Below, one piece after another: positions 32,525 through 41,334 of a DNA stretch of 64,000 bases. The notes under the pieces were generated by a model. It did no database searches. It saw only the letters and a list, made by a program, of their open reading frames with translations, and was not told the origin of the DNA. The translations under genes were made by a program, and so were the position numbers. Each line of letters begins with the position of its first letter. Position 1 is the first letter of the stretch. Source of the stretch: Symbiodinium natans (taxonomy: Eukaryota; Sar; Dinophyceae; Suessiales; Symbiodiniaceae); NCBI GenBank assembly GCA_905221605.1, contig CAJNDS010002785.1, positions 1 through 64,000 on the forward strand, read 5' to 3'.

Positions 32525-35500
32525 ATGGCGATGAGTCCCGAAACTACTGATTCCTCGCTCCAGGTGTCCACTTCCAGCACGCCGCCTACACCACAGGCGC
32601 GGGCACTCAGTGCTGTAAGGGCACAAGAAGCAAGGGTAGGAGAGAGCAGTAGTGATTCCACTCCCGTAAGAGCCGTTTCAACCGGAAGGGGAAGGTCCTC
32701 TCAACCCTATGCCTTAGCTAGTTCCCGAAATCGCTCTTCCTCCGCTAGGATGCAAGCTTTGTTGCCTCCGCCAGCTTATGCATGTGAAGTTGCAAGTCCT
32801 GCACCAGCAAGTCAACCTGTTTCGCTTGCACCGGGCGATGGGACAACCACCCCGGATGTGCACTTGCATCAGCATGTTCAGCGCATTGCCCCAGAGTTGC
32901 ACCTGCATCAGAGTCGTCAGGAATTGCATCTTCATGGGGTTGATTCCCGAACACATTCTCAGGCCGTTGCTGCTGCACAGCTGGCACAAGCGCAAGCACA
33001 AAACATTCAACAGGACGCTCAGGTGTTTGCCCAGAACGTTCAGCATGAAGCTCAGGCATACGTGCAGGTTGCAAAGAGTGAGGCTCAGGCATATGTTCAG
33101 AGCGCTGTCACTTCTGCTCAACATGAAGCCATGCAGCACGCACAAGAGTATGCAGAGCGCGTTAGGGCTGAAGCTGAGAGACAGGTCCAGAGTGTTTCAG
33201 AACAAGCCGGTCAGCATCTTGCACAAGCAAACGAAACCATTGCCTCACTTCAGGCTAGGAATCGTGAGCTTGAGGAGCAGCAGGAAGAAATGATGCAGCG
33301 GATTGCGATGATCCAAGCTGAGATGCAAAGCATCAAAGCTCAACAACAGTCCCAAGCCGACACATCCCACCTTCACGCAGAGCGAGTGTCGCAGGCCTCA
33401 AGGGCTCAGGACCAAAATGGCACGGAGATCAGTGAAGCCCTCAAGGCCTTGGCTGCAAGTGTTGGTGAGACAATGAAGGAGTTGCGAGAAATCGTCAGTC
33501 CCAAAGCATCCAAGCCTAAAAGCAAAGCGAAAGGTTCGGGGCTCCGAAACGGGACACCCTCCCCTAAGCATAAGAGTCCAAAGGTCTCAGCGGCTCAAGG
33601 TCAAAGATCTGCTGGTGTGGCTGCTGCGCCTGTTCCAAATCGGTTTGGATGCTTCTGCGCACCCAGGTTGCCAGTTTTCACCGGTGTTGGTTTGCCGGCT
33701 CCGTCTAGATCCAAGAAGGGTTCTTCGAGTGACAATCCCTTCAACGTCTTCTCCACTCCCAAACCTCCTTCAGTCGTGCATCCCCCAGACCCTCCGATGC
33801 ACTACGACATCGGGTCCGAACACGAGGAAGGTGAGGAGGAAGAGGAGAGGGAAGATGACCCCATCATTGATGTCACCGATGCAACGGGGGAAGAAGAAGT
33901 AGACTATGAGCAGGATACTTACCACAACAAAGATCTTCGAGACCTGAAAATCCCTGCACTTCCTTCGACAGCCGCGGGATATCGAGCATGGAGGAACGGC
34001 GTTTTGACATCGTTCAGCAGCATAGACAAGAGTGGGAACGCCAGGATACTGAGATGGCTCCAGGTCGCCCTTGATCCAGCCATAGGAGACCGACAGATGC
34101 GCAATCTGCAGGTCACGTCTGACGGCCTTCCCCGCCTTGATGCATTCCTGGCTGCGCAGCTTACAGATCCAAAACACCTCAAGGGAGACTACGGAGTCGC
34201 TGCCCAGGCGTTCACCGAGCGAGCACATGCGTTAGGCGTGCAGCCTTCCGGGCGTGCGCTGTTGGCAATGCTCAGCCGAAGGTTTCGGGTAGACCGGATC
34301 AGGGGGGCGACAGTCTCCCAGCAGACACTCTTAGCCATCCAGCTCGAAGGCTTCAGCCAACAACAACTGCAAGCCTTTAGAGAAAAGGTTGAGTTTTGTT
34401 TGAACGGTTTCAGTCCCGAAGCATGGCCCGCTGAGTCTACCTTGTTTAGCTGGTTATACTCCAAGCTCAAGCACTGCAGGCTTCTTTCCAGAGCAGTCGA
34501 CAAGATCAAAGACTCCAATCCAGGTAGCAACAAGCGAACCTTTGCGTGGTTGTGGTCGCAGCTTGTCGAATTGCTAGATGAGCTGAGAGAAGAAGCAAAC
34601 GAAGAGTCAATTCGTGACACTCTCATCAAGCCCAAAGCCAAAGCTGCTCCCGCCCCAAAGAAAGAGGAGCGTTCCCGCGATAAGCCGGACAAGCCCACTC
34701 CTGCCAATCCAGCCCCTCCGGCCAAGACCAAAGGTTCTGGGAAGGATGGGAAAGACAAGGATGGCAAGGGAAAGGGGGGTAAAGGGAATGGTAAGGGTGC
34801 AGATTCACAGAAAACACCAAACAAGCCAAAGGCGAAATCAGGCGGTAAAGGCCAGGGCTCCAAAGCTGAAGGCAAAGCCCCAAGCAAAGGAAATGCCCCC
34901 AAAGCTACCGTACCATGCCTGTTCTTCCCAAAGGGAACGTGTAACCGGGGTGAGAATTGTCCGTTTTCGCATGAGACCTCTCCCGGTAACAAGGCCCCAG
35001 GGTCAAAGACTACTGGAGCTAGCGCTACGGCAAAGAGCTCTGCCGCAGCTGTCGCCCTGCTGCTTCCCACTACGGCGCGGGGTGCCTCGGTCGATGGTTC
35101 CTCCACACCGAGCAAGACAACCTTTTGGAAGCGTTCAGGATTGAGTAGGTTCTTCCAGTTCGTTTCGGGGTGGTTTACTGTGTTCAGCAACATCTGCGCT
35201 CCTGCCTGTCCCGCCACTGTCACTCCGTTGCTTGTAGCATCTCAGCATCAGCACCCGCAACAGGGATGGTTCTACCACGAGTGGATCGCTGATAGTGGTG
35301 CAGGTAGATCCCTAGAGAGTCGTGAAGCCCTCAATGAACAAGGCATTCCTGAAGACGCATACGCACACATGGCCGAACAGGCACCCACAGTATCCTTTTC
35401 CACAGGGAATGGTGTCGTTGATTCAGGGCTCATGCTTGGCTTCGAGGGTTCCATTCTAGGAAACAATTCTGCATATCTCCTGGACAACTGCCCTAGTGTA

Positions 35501-38500
35501 AAATCACTTGGTGAGCTGGTAGAGACAAAGTCTATGCCGTTTGTATGGTTGCCAGGAAAGCTTCCGATGTTCCTGTCGAGTGTCGAACACGTTCAGGTCA
35601 TTGAAGAATCCGCCATATGTGCCGATAGAGTTGAGGGAAATGTTCCAATCTTCAGGGAACAGGTCAGATTCGTCTCGCCTTCCACTGTTGCGATGCCTGG
35701 CTTCATGAGCGATGCTAGAAAGGCAAAGCCTCTTGCACGCACTACCATAGAGCCTTCACGGCACACCACGTATCGACCCTCGCCGCATATCACGGAGGAG
35801 TCTACCTTGCTTGAGTTGTTGCAGGATCCAGGGGTGCCGTCAAAGACCGCCTCCGGGTCTAGAGATCCTCCACCTGACTCTGATGACGAGCTGAAGTCTA
35901 GGGCAAAGTCCTCTTCAGCAAGAAAGCCAAAGGCTAAACCAAGTCCAAAGGACAAGGTCAAAGGTGCAAAAGCTCCTAAACCTGCTGAAGCAGCGAAGGC
36001 TCCGGAACCTCCTGCTCCAGTAGAACCCGAGGTCCCGCCACCTCCACTTCCTCCACCTGCCATTCCGCCAGGTTCTGGGTCGGACTCAGGAGAGGACGTG
36101 ACATCAGAACGTCAGAAGCAACTCATCAAGGAGGCCTCTTCAATGGCACACAAGTTGACGCATATCCCTAAGAATCCCTACTGTGAGATATGTCAGCGAA
36201 GCCGCATGTATCGACAAAGAGTCACCAAGAAGCGTGCAGAGCCTCTCGAAGACAGAGGTGACTTGCCTCCTGCTGAACAGTTTGGCGAGAGGATTGCAAC
36301 AGACTATATAATCCCTTCGAAGCGTGAGCATGCAGTCCATGTCATCAGGGATGAATATAGTGGTGCACTGCGAGCTTTTGTCTGTGCGCGCACAGCTGAG
36401 AGAGCAGCTCAGAACCTCCTTACCTTTGTAGGCGCCCGATACAAGCACCTCCCGAACGTGTTGTGTAAGGCTGATGATGCAAAGGAGTTAATAGCTGCCG
36501 TCTCACAAATAGGATGGGTGCATGAAGCGACCCTAGAAAACAGATTTCCACACAACGCCCAACTTGAGAGAGAGATAAGAACTCTCGAGGAATCGACTCG
36601 CGCGGTGCATTTGGCTGCTGGGTTCCATGTGGTTCCAGATCTGTGGCATGTGTCCGTGCAGTTTGCCGCGCAGACTTTGACAGTTGTACCGTGGCAGGGC
36701 AAAGACAAGTCGCGTTTCGAGGTTGCAACTGGTTCCCCATTCGAAGGCCCAAGGCTTCCCTTGGGACAGTTGGTGCATTACAGGATCCATGACCCCAGCC
36801 GCAGGCATAAGTTCGAAGCTACAACTGCTCCCGGACTATTTGCAGGTTGGAGGTTTGAGCACGGATTTGTGTATCGTGACGTGATCTGGGTGCTAGACTA
36901 TGAAGCCGTCAAGTCCAAGTCGATTGGGTATAGGGACATGATCCCCGTGCCATATGCGGAAGTGCATGTCCCAGAGACTGAGACCTTCCCGCTAAAGGCC
37001 GCGGCGGATCTTGCTCTTCGCGAGTTCCAGGATCCCAAACTTGAGGCTATCACAGCGCTGGACATACCATTCAGCTCACTGTCCCCTGCTGATCCTCCTC
37101 GAAGGCGCGCAGAGTACATTACGCTTGAACGCATTCTTAAGTTCGGTGCCACACCAGGATGCAAAGCGTGCACTTTCGATTCCGTGAAGCATAGTCCTAA
37201 ATGCCGAGCAAGATTCGATGCCCTGATAAAGGCTGATAGGGTTGCGTTGACGTCCAAGCCCCCTGAGCCAGTTCCTCCAGCTGAGCTCCCCGAAGGCGTT
37301 GGTCTCCACCCTTCGAGTGAGCCCGCTGTAGAAGGTCTTGTTGCGAAGGTCGAGCTCGGTGTGACGCAAGTCTTTGTCGATGCCAACAGGGAAAGAGTCC
37401 GCCAAAGAAAGGTGCAAACGATCATAGGCAAGGATGTGTTGTTCGAATATGCGTGTGGCGACAGTTCAGAGCTTTCGCAAGCTGCATCCGAAATTGGCAT
37501 CAACAGTGTCCGCTTATGCCGAAGCATGATTGATTTGTCCAACGAAGAACATGTCAAACAAGTTCAAGGTCAGGTCGAAGCATCGCCAGGTTGTGATGTG
37601 TGGCTCTCATTGCCGTGCACCGAGTTCAGTCCGTGGCAGAACATGAACGTCCATAGGCATGGGGCGAAGTACGAAAAGGGTCTTCGGAATCGCCAAGAGA
37701 AGAGCAAGCTTATGTTCTTGTATGCCCGCAAGGTACTCGCAACTGCCATCGCAAATCATGGAAGGATCGCAGTCGAGTGGCCCAAAGGGTCCGGCTGGTG
37801 GGATCTCCCTGAATGGAAAGAATTTCAGGATGAACATGGTCTACACAAAGTGTCTTTTGATGGCTGCATGGCTGGAGTGAAGGGCCGAGAGCATCCAATC
37901 CGCAAGCCCTGGAGCGTAGCCACTAATGATCTGCGACTTGTTCAATTTCTTGGACAACTGCAATGTGACGGTAGCCACCAGCACGAGGCCGCCGAAGGCT
38001 CACAAACAAAGCAGACTGAAGCATACCCACGAGAGCTCGCTCACAACATCGTCGAAGCGTGGTATCCGCAACGCTACCATCGCCACATCCCCTCCATGGT
38101 CACGAAGAACTTAACAAAGCGGGAATGGAAAGCAGACCCGCGCGGAGTTGCAGCCGTGAAGAAGGAGGCAGAAGGGTTACGTTCTAACGGAACGTGGGAT
38201 GATTTGACAGTCTGTCTTTTGTCTTCCTTGCGTGCCGATGCAAAACGGCAAAACCGTAAACTCAAAATTGCAGAGCTTCTCACATTATGTGGGATAAAAC
38301 ATTTCGAACTCCCTGAGCATGAACACAAGTTCAAAGGGAGAATCGTGTACAGGGGGGACTGCGTTTTTGACCAGTTCGGAAACCATGTTCTTTTTGAAGA
38401 CGTGGCTACCACACCAACTTCCTTGGTTGCCCTTAACATCGCATTGTTTTTCGGCTGCCAAGATGGAAACGCAGTGAGCCTTGCAGATGCCATTCAGGCA

Positions 38501-40441
38501 TTTCTTCAAGCTGACCTCGCTGAGGCAGGAGAGCCCGACACATGGGTTATCCTCCCCGAGGAGCTGTGGTTGGACACATGGCACAAAGCGTACCCATCAG
38601 GGTCGAAGTTGGTGGTAAGGTTGAAGCGAAGCTTATATGGCCATCCGCTTGCTGGCAAACTATGGCAGAAACACCTAGCCTCTGTTCTCACTTCCTTTGG
38701 TGGCATTGAGATGGATTTGTTTCCTTCAAACTTCATCTTTCAAATGGGTTCCCATACCCTGCTACTTAACGTGTATGTAGATGACCTAACGTTGTCGGGA
38801 GCAAAGCATCTTCATGCACAGTTTTGGAAAAGGCTGAGAGCGCATATCAAGCTGGAAGACGAATGTTACATCGAAGCCTCGAATGCACGGATCCTTGGCA
38901 GAGGTCACCGAATCCAACGAGGCAGTGACTTCACAACTCTTGTGCTTGATATGTCTGCTTTCGCAGAGCAGGTCGTCGAGGCGTACTGCGAGCTTGCTGA
39001 TGTCCCAAAGGCAAAGCTCCGTAACGTCACAACCCCAAGTTTGTCCGAGGCGTTAATGTCAGATGAGGACCTGCAGCAACCCGGCACACTGAGCCATGTA
39101 GCTGCAAAGGTACTTATGAAAGCACTTTGGCTGGGTCGGTTGGCTCGCCCTGATCTGTGTTTCATAATCGGTCGGTTAGCGTCACGAGTGGCCGCGTGGA
39201 CTAAATGGGAAGACAAGCAGTTACTTCGCCTGATTTCGTATCTTCACGGTACAACAGGCTTATGTTTAGCTGCTACTGTGAACCATCACGAAGCTCCCCA
39301 GATCCACATCTTCACTGACAGTGATTTCGCCTCTTGTCCGCATAGTGCAAAATCGACGAGCGGGATCTACATGACTATAGGGTCAACAGATTTCCGCTTT
39401 CCGCTGTGGTGGGCATCTAAGAAACAGACGAGTGTTGCAAGAAGCACTCCCGAGGCTGAGGCCATAGCAATGGCTTCCGCCATGTTTGGTGAGGCCTTGA
39501 ACATTCAGGTCATGATGGAGCATCTCCTCGGTCGTGCTATCGACGTCGTATTCCATCAAGACAACGAGACCTTGCTCAAAGTCCTGGCTACAGGCTATTC
39601 GGCGAAGCTGAGACACTGCAATCGAGTCCACAGGGTCAACATTGCATCAATGTCTGAACAGCTAGAGTCGCCACAAGTCACTGCCGTGTACTGCAAGAGC
39701 GAATCTCAGATAGCTAATGGCCTAACAAAAGTCATTCCACCTGCAGAATGGCCACATACTCTCGCACAGTTTGGCTTGACAGCATCCAGCGATGGACCCC
39801 ACCTGGAAACTGCCGTCGCCGCACTTGCAGAGGCAAATCTTGCCGCAGAAGTCTTCGCAGGCAGTTGCCCAAAGGTCCCGACTTGTCAGCATCTGGTGCA
39901 GCTACTGACGCTGTTACCTCATGGTCCTGATAAGAGGGGGGCACCGGGGCACGACTCGCATGTATTTTCTGCGGGCGCATTTGTCTTAGGAGGAGTGTTT
40001 GGCCTGCAGACAAACACACACAAATTTCAATATGCAACGGCGTTGATATGTCGATTCTTTCGACGTTATATGCCATCACACAAGTTCTCAAGCATAATCG
40101 TGCAGCAAGGTGTAGTCGCGGGGCTCCACCGAGACTCCAACAATGCAGAAGGCTCAAAGAACCTCCTTGTAGCGTTAAATCCAACAAGTGGACCCATATT
40201 GTGGGTAGAAGATGAGGAAGGGACTGTCCAATGTCCAAACGACGACAGCCTATGGGGTCACATGTTGTGTAACCCTGCACTCTTCAATCCCAGAGCACGC
40301 CACTGCACAGTCCTGACAGGATGTGAGGCTTCAGAACGAATCGTTGCCATAGCATTCCTGATCAGAAATGCCGAGCGCTTGAGTCCTTCAGACCGCGCAA
40401 CACTACTGAGCGCAGGTTTCAACCTGCCCTCAATCTGCTAG
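32525..40441 (+). CDS. Retrotransposon gag-pol polyprotein with MTase-like and TET/JBP-like domains, 2638 aa
   Basis: The ATG at 32525 is in ACCATGG context; one uninterrupted frame runs to TAG at 40441. Order by residue: low complexity 1-110; Gln/Ala/Glu coiled coil 111-280; acidic block 430-450; gag-like helical region about 470-700; Lys/Gly-rich linker 700-795; CCCH zinc finger C798-x7-C806-x5-C812-x3-H816 in place of the usual CCHC knuckle; protease WIADSGAG (Asp923); Pro-rich linker 1148-1190; integrase zinc site H1209, H1213, C1220, C1223; integrase DDE Asp1260, Asp1317, Glu1348; an extra Cx2Cx6Hx3C cluster 1546-1560; methyltransferase-like domain about 1640-1830; RT with Asp1988 and YVDD 2084-2087; RNase H with Asp2265, Glu2310/2312, Asp2346 and Asn2398 where Asp is usual; oxygenase-like domain about 2440-2620. 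Typical copia polyproteins are 1300-1500 aa, so this is almost double. Enzymes mature by protease cleavage in the family. It is complete and probably functional, apart from the RNase H Asn. Confidence 0.92.
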   Translation: MAMSPETTDSSLQVSTSSTPPTPQARALSAVRAQEARVGESSSDSTPVRAVSTGRGRSSQPYALASSRNRSSSARMQALLPPPAYACEVASPAPASQPVSLAPGDGTTTPDVHLHQHVQRIAPELHLHQSRQELHLHGVDSRTHSQAVAAAQLAQAQAQNIQQDAQVFAQNVQHEAQAYVQVAKSEAQAYVQSAVTSAQHEAMQHAQEYAERVRAEAERQVQSVSEQAGQHLAQANETIASLQARNRELEEQQEEMMQRIAMIQAEMQSIKAQQQSQADTSHLHAERVSQASRAQDQNGTEISEALKALAASVGETMKELREIVSPKASKPKSKAKGSGLRNGTPSPKHKSPKVSAAQGQRSAGVAAAPVPNRFGCFCAPRLPVFTGVGLPAPSRSKKGSSSDNPFNVFSTPKPPSVVHPPDPPMHYDIGSEHEEGEEEEEREDDPIIDVTDATGEEEVDYEQDTYHNKDLRDLKIPALPSTAAGYRAWRNGVLTSFSSIDKSGNARILRWLQVALDPAIGDRQMRNLQVTSDGLPRLDAFLAAQLTDPKHLKGDYGVAAQAFTERAHALGVQPSGRALLAMLSRRFRVDRIRGATVSQQTLLAIQLEGFSQQQLQAFREKVEFCLNGFSPEAWPAESTLFSWLYSKLKHCRLLSRAVDKIKDSNPGSNKRTFAWLWSQLVELLDELREEANEESIRDTLIKPKAKAAPAPKKEERSRDKPDKPTPANPAPPAKTKGSGKDGKDKDGKGKGGKGNGKGADSQKTPNKPKAKSGGKGQGSKAEGKAPSKGNAPKATVPCLFFPKGTCNRGENCPFSHETSPGNKAPGSKTTGASATAKSSAAAVALLLPTTARGASVDGSSTPSKTTFWKRSGLSRFFQFVSGWFTVFSNICAPACPATVTPLLVASQHQHPQQGWFYHEWIADSGAGRSLESREALNEQGIPEDAYAHMAEQAPTVSFSTGNGVVDSGLMLGFEGSILGNNSAYLLDNCPSVKSLGELVETKSMPFVWLPGKLPMFLSSVEHVQVIEESAICADRVEGNVPIFREQVRFVSPSTVAMPGFMSDARKAKPLARTTIEPSRHTTYRPSPHITEESTLLELLQDPGVPSKTASGSRDPPPDSDDELKSRAKSSSARKPKAKPSPKDKVKGAKAPKPAEAAKAPEPPAPVEPEVPPPPLPPPAIPPGSGSDSGEDVTSERQKQLIKEASSMAHKLTHIPKNPYCEICQRSRMYRQRVTKKRAEPLEDRGDLPPAEQFGERIATDYIIPSKREHAVHVIRDEYSGALRAFVCARTAERAAQNLLTFVGARYKHLPNVLCKADDAKELIAAVSQIGWVHEATLENRFPHNAQLEREIRTLEESTRAVHLAAGFHVVPDLWHVSVQFAAQTLTVVPWQGKDKSRFEVATGSPFEGPRLPLGQLVHYRIHDPSRRHKFEATTAPGLFAGWRFEHGFVYRDVIWVLDYEAVKSKSIGYRDMIPVPYAEVHVPETETFPLKAAADLALREFQDPKLEAITALDIPFSSLSPADPPRRRAEYITLERILKFGATPGCKACTFDSVKHSPKCRARFDALIKADRVALTSKPPEPVPPAELPEGVGLHPSSEPAVEGLVAKVELGVTQVFVDANRERVRQRKVQTIIGKDVLFEYACGDSSELSQAASEIGINSVRLCRSMIDLSNEEHVKQVQGQVEASPGCDVWLSLPCTEFSPWQNMNVHRHGAKYEKGLRNRQEKSKLMFLYARKVLATAIANHGRIAVEWPKGSGWWDLPEWKEFQDEHGLHKVSFDGCMAGVKGREHPIRKPWSVATNDLRLVQFLGQLQCDGSHQHEAAEGSQTKQTEAYPRELAHNIVEAWYPQRYHRHIPSMVTKNLTKREWKADPRGVAAVKKEAEGLRSNGTWDDLTVCLLSSLRADAKRQNRKLKIAELLTLCGIKHFELPEHEHKFKGRIVYRGDCVFDQFGNHVLFEDVATTPTSLVALNIALFFGCQDGNAVSLADAIQAFLQADLAEAGEPDTWVILPEELWLDTWHKAYPSGSKLVVRLKRSLYGHPLAGKLWQKHLASVLTSFGGIEMDLFPSNFIFQMGSHTLLLNVYVDDLTLSGAKHLHAQFWKRLRAHIKLEDECYIEASNARILGRGHRIQRGSDFTTLVLDMSAFAEQVVEAYCELADVPKAKLRNVTTPSLSEALMSDEDLQQPGTLSHVAAKVLMKALWLGRLARPDLCFIIGRLASRVAAWTKWEDKQLLRLISYLHGTTGLCLAATVNHHEAPQIHIFTDSDFASCPHSAKSTSGIYMTIGSTDFRFPLWWASKKQTSVARSTPEAEAIAMASAMFGEALNIQVMMEHLLGRAIDVVFHQDNETLLKVLATGYSAKLRHCNRVHRVNIASMSEQLESPQVTAVYCKSESQIANGLTKVIPPAEWPHTLAQFGLTASSDGPHLETAVAALAEANLAAEVFAGSCPKVPTCQHLVQLLTLLPHGPDKRGAPGHDSHVFSAGAFVLGGVFGLQTNTHKFQYATALICRFFRRYMPSHKFSSIIVQQGVVAGLHRDSNNAEGSKNLLVALNPTSGPILWVEDEEGTVQCPNDDSLWGHMLCNPALFNPRARHCTVLTGCEASERIVAIAFLIRNAERLSPSDRATLLSAGFNLPSIC
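37442..38060 (+). other. C5-methyltransferase-like domain within pol
   Basis: Residues about 1640-1845 of ORF2, between integrase and RT, follow the C5-cytosine methyltransferase plan. There is a motif I-like LFEYACGDSSEL (1639-1650), an acidic DLSNEEH, motif IV DVWLSLPCTEFSPWQ with the Pro-Cys nucleophile (Cys1698), and a motif VI-like AVEWP with Glu1751. A FDGCMAGVKG stretch and HPIRKPWS follow. The Gly-rich loop of motif I is poor, so SAM binding is uncertain. Cytosine methyltransferases captured by dinoflagellate retrotransposons are known in general; whether this domain belongs to that group or is a separate, decayed MTase fold cannot be told by eye. Confidence 0.6.
39846..40380 (+). other. 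TET/JBP-like 2OG-Fe(II) oxygenase domain fused after RNase H
   Basis: ORF2 residues about 2441-2620 lie beyond the normal end of a copia polyprotein. They show the double-stranded-beta-helix iron site: GLHRDSNN with His2535 and Asp2537, a SKNLLVALN strand, GPILWVED, then a distal His2593 in RARHCTV and Arg2605 in SERIVAIAF, 12 residues later, where the 2-oxoglutarate-binding Arg is expected. The HxDxNN and GxLWV pattern is that of the TET/JBP branch, which oxidises 5-methylcytosine or thymine in DNA. Activity and base specificity are inference. Confidence 0.6.
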
Positions 40442-40465
40442 TCCAGTCTCACCGTTCTGTCTCCT

Positions 40466-40474
40466 AAAGGGGGG
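40466..40474 (+). other. Polypurine tract
   Basis: AAAGGGGGG abuts the 3' LTR, the expected plus-strand primer site. Confidence 0.85.
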
Positions 40475-40630
40475 AGTTAACTAAACTGGCCCCAAACCAC
40501 CGTTTAGCTGTACATACCAAGTAGGGTTAGGAGAGCAGATTCGGATGACTGATTGTATTTTGGCTCAAGGAAAATAGGCGTGCCCGTTGTGCGTCTTTCC
40601 TTGTCTTAAGTACCTTTGTTGTACTTAACT
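40475..40630 (+). repeat. 3' LTR (156 bp)
   Basis: Identical by eye to the 5' LTR. CAGGC at 40631-40635 completes the target-site duplication. Confidence 0.95.
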
Positions 40631-40813
40631 CAGGCAACCCAAACCCCAAATATGGGTTCCGCAGTGGTCATAATATAACGGTCATATGATGGTCAGCGGA
40701 CCGAGATGCGTGGTGGCCGGGTCGCCAAAATAGTCCTTATTGTGTTTTGTGCCTGCTTGTTCTTGGTGGTGGTGGGGGGGACGGTGTACCTCATTTTACG
40801 GTTGCGATGATAT

Positions 40814-40895
40814 GGGGGTTTACGAAAATGCACCCCGAAACAGTAGATTCCGTTATAATACGGACCCCAATGAGGTACCCCAATTTCGGAAACCA
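40814..40895. mobile_element. MITE-like element, family B copy 2 (82 bp)
   Basis: Starts GGGGGTTTACGAAAATG, has interior ACAGTAGATTCCGTTATAA and GGACCCCAATGAGGTACCCC, and ends AATTTCGGAAACC, the complement of the start. It lies in the same ceramidase intron as the copia element. Confidence 0.65.
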
Positions 40896-41334
40896 CCATG
40901 TTGTCGGAATTTAGAGAATCCCGAACAAAGCAGGATACCAGGACAACGATCACCCAGAAAGCACGGAGACTTCGCAGGTGACAGAGCAGCACTCCTTTGT
41001 CCATGAGAGCCTGGGTTGAACGACGGGATTACGCTGTTTCATTCAGCTTCCTTTTTGTGTGGGAGGGGGGAGGGGGGGATGTTCAAAACGAGGGTCGCTT
41101 CACTTGGGAAGCTACAGAGCAGGTAGCAATGAGGGCACTCTGCTATTGGTAGTTCTTGCTGTGTCACTCGTTTCGGTGGAATCCCAGCTCTTTAGGCTCG
41201 GCCTTGCAGTACCGTGTCGAGATGACGGGCTTCTTGTAAGAAGAATCATCGACAACCCAAACCCCACCGCCCTAGTCGTGTGATCGTCGCAAGGCCCATA
41301 CCCTGGAACTTTGGCAGCCATCTTCTCCCCCAGC

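Larger units (their letters stand above)
29877..40630 (+). mobile_element. Complete Ty1/copia LTR retrotransposon, 10,754 bp
   Basis: The element has 156-bp LTRs identical by eye, a CAGGC target-site duplication, a polypurine tract against the 3' LTR and intact coding frames. The domain order protease-integrase-RT-RNase H places it in Ty1/copia. LTR ends are AGTTAACT and ACTTAACT (short inverted repeat AGTTAA/TTAACT) rather than the usual TG/CA. It carries extra modules not normally found in copia: a separate ORF1 with a HAD-like domain, a methyltransferase-like domain between integrase and RT, and a TET/JBP-like oxygenase domain after RNase H. It lies in the plus orientation within an intron of the alkaline ceramidase gene. 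Identical LTRs and open frames indicate a recent insertion that may still be active. Confidence 0.95.

Noticed and set aside
34189-35223. 344-aa minus-strand frame opposite ORF2
   Set aside because: Antisense shadow of the gag region, no domain, while the plus strand has a clear polyprotein.
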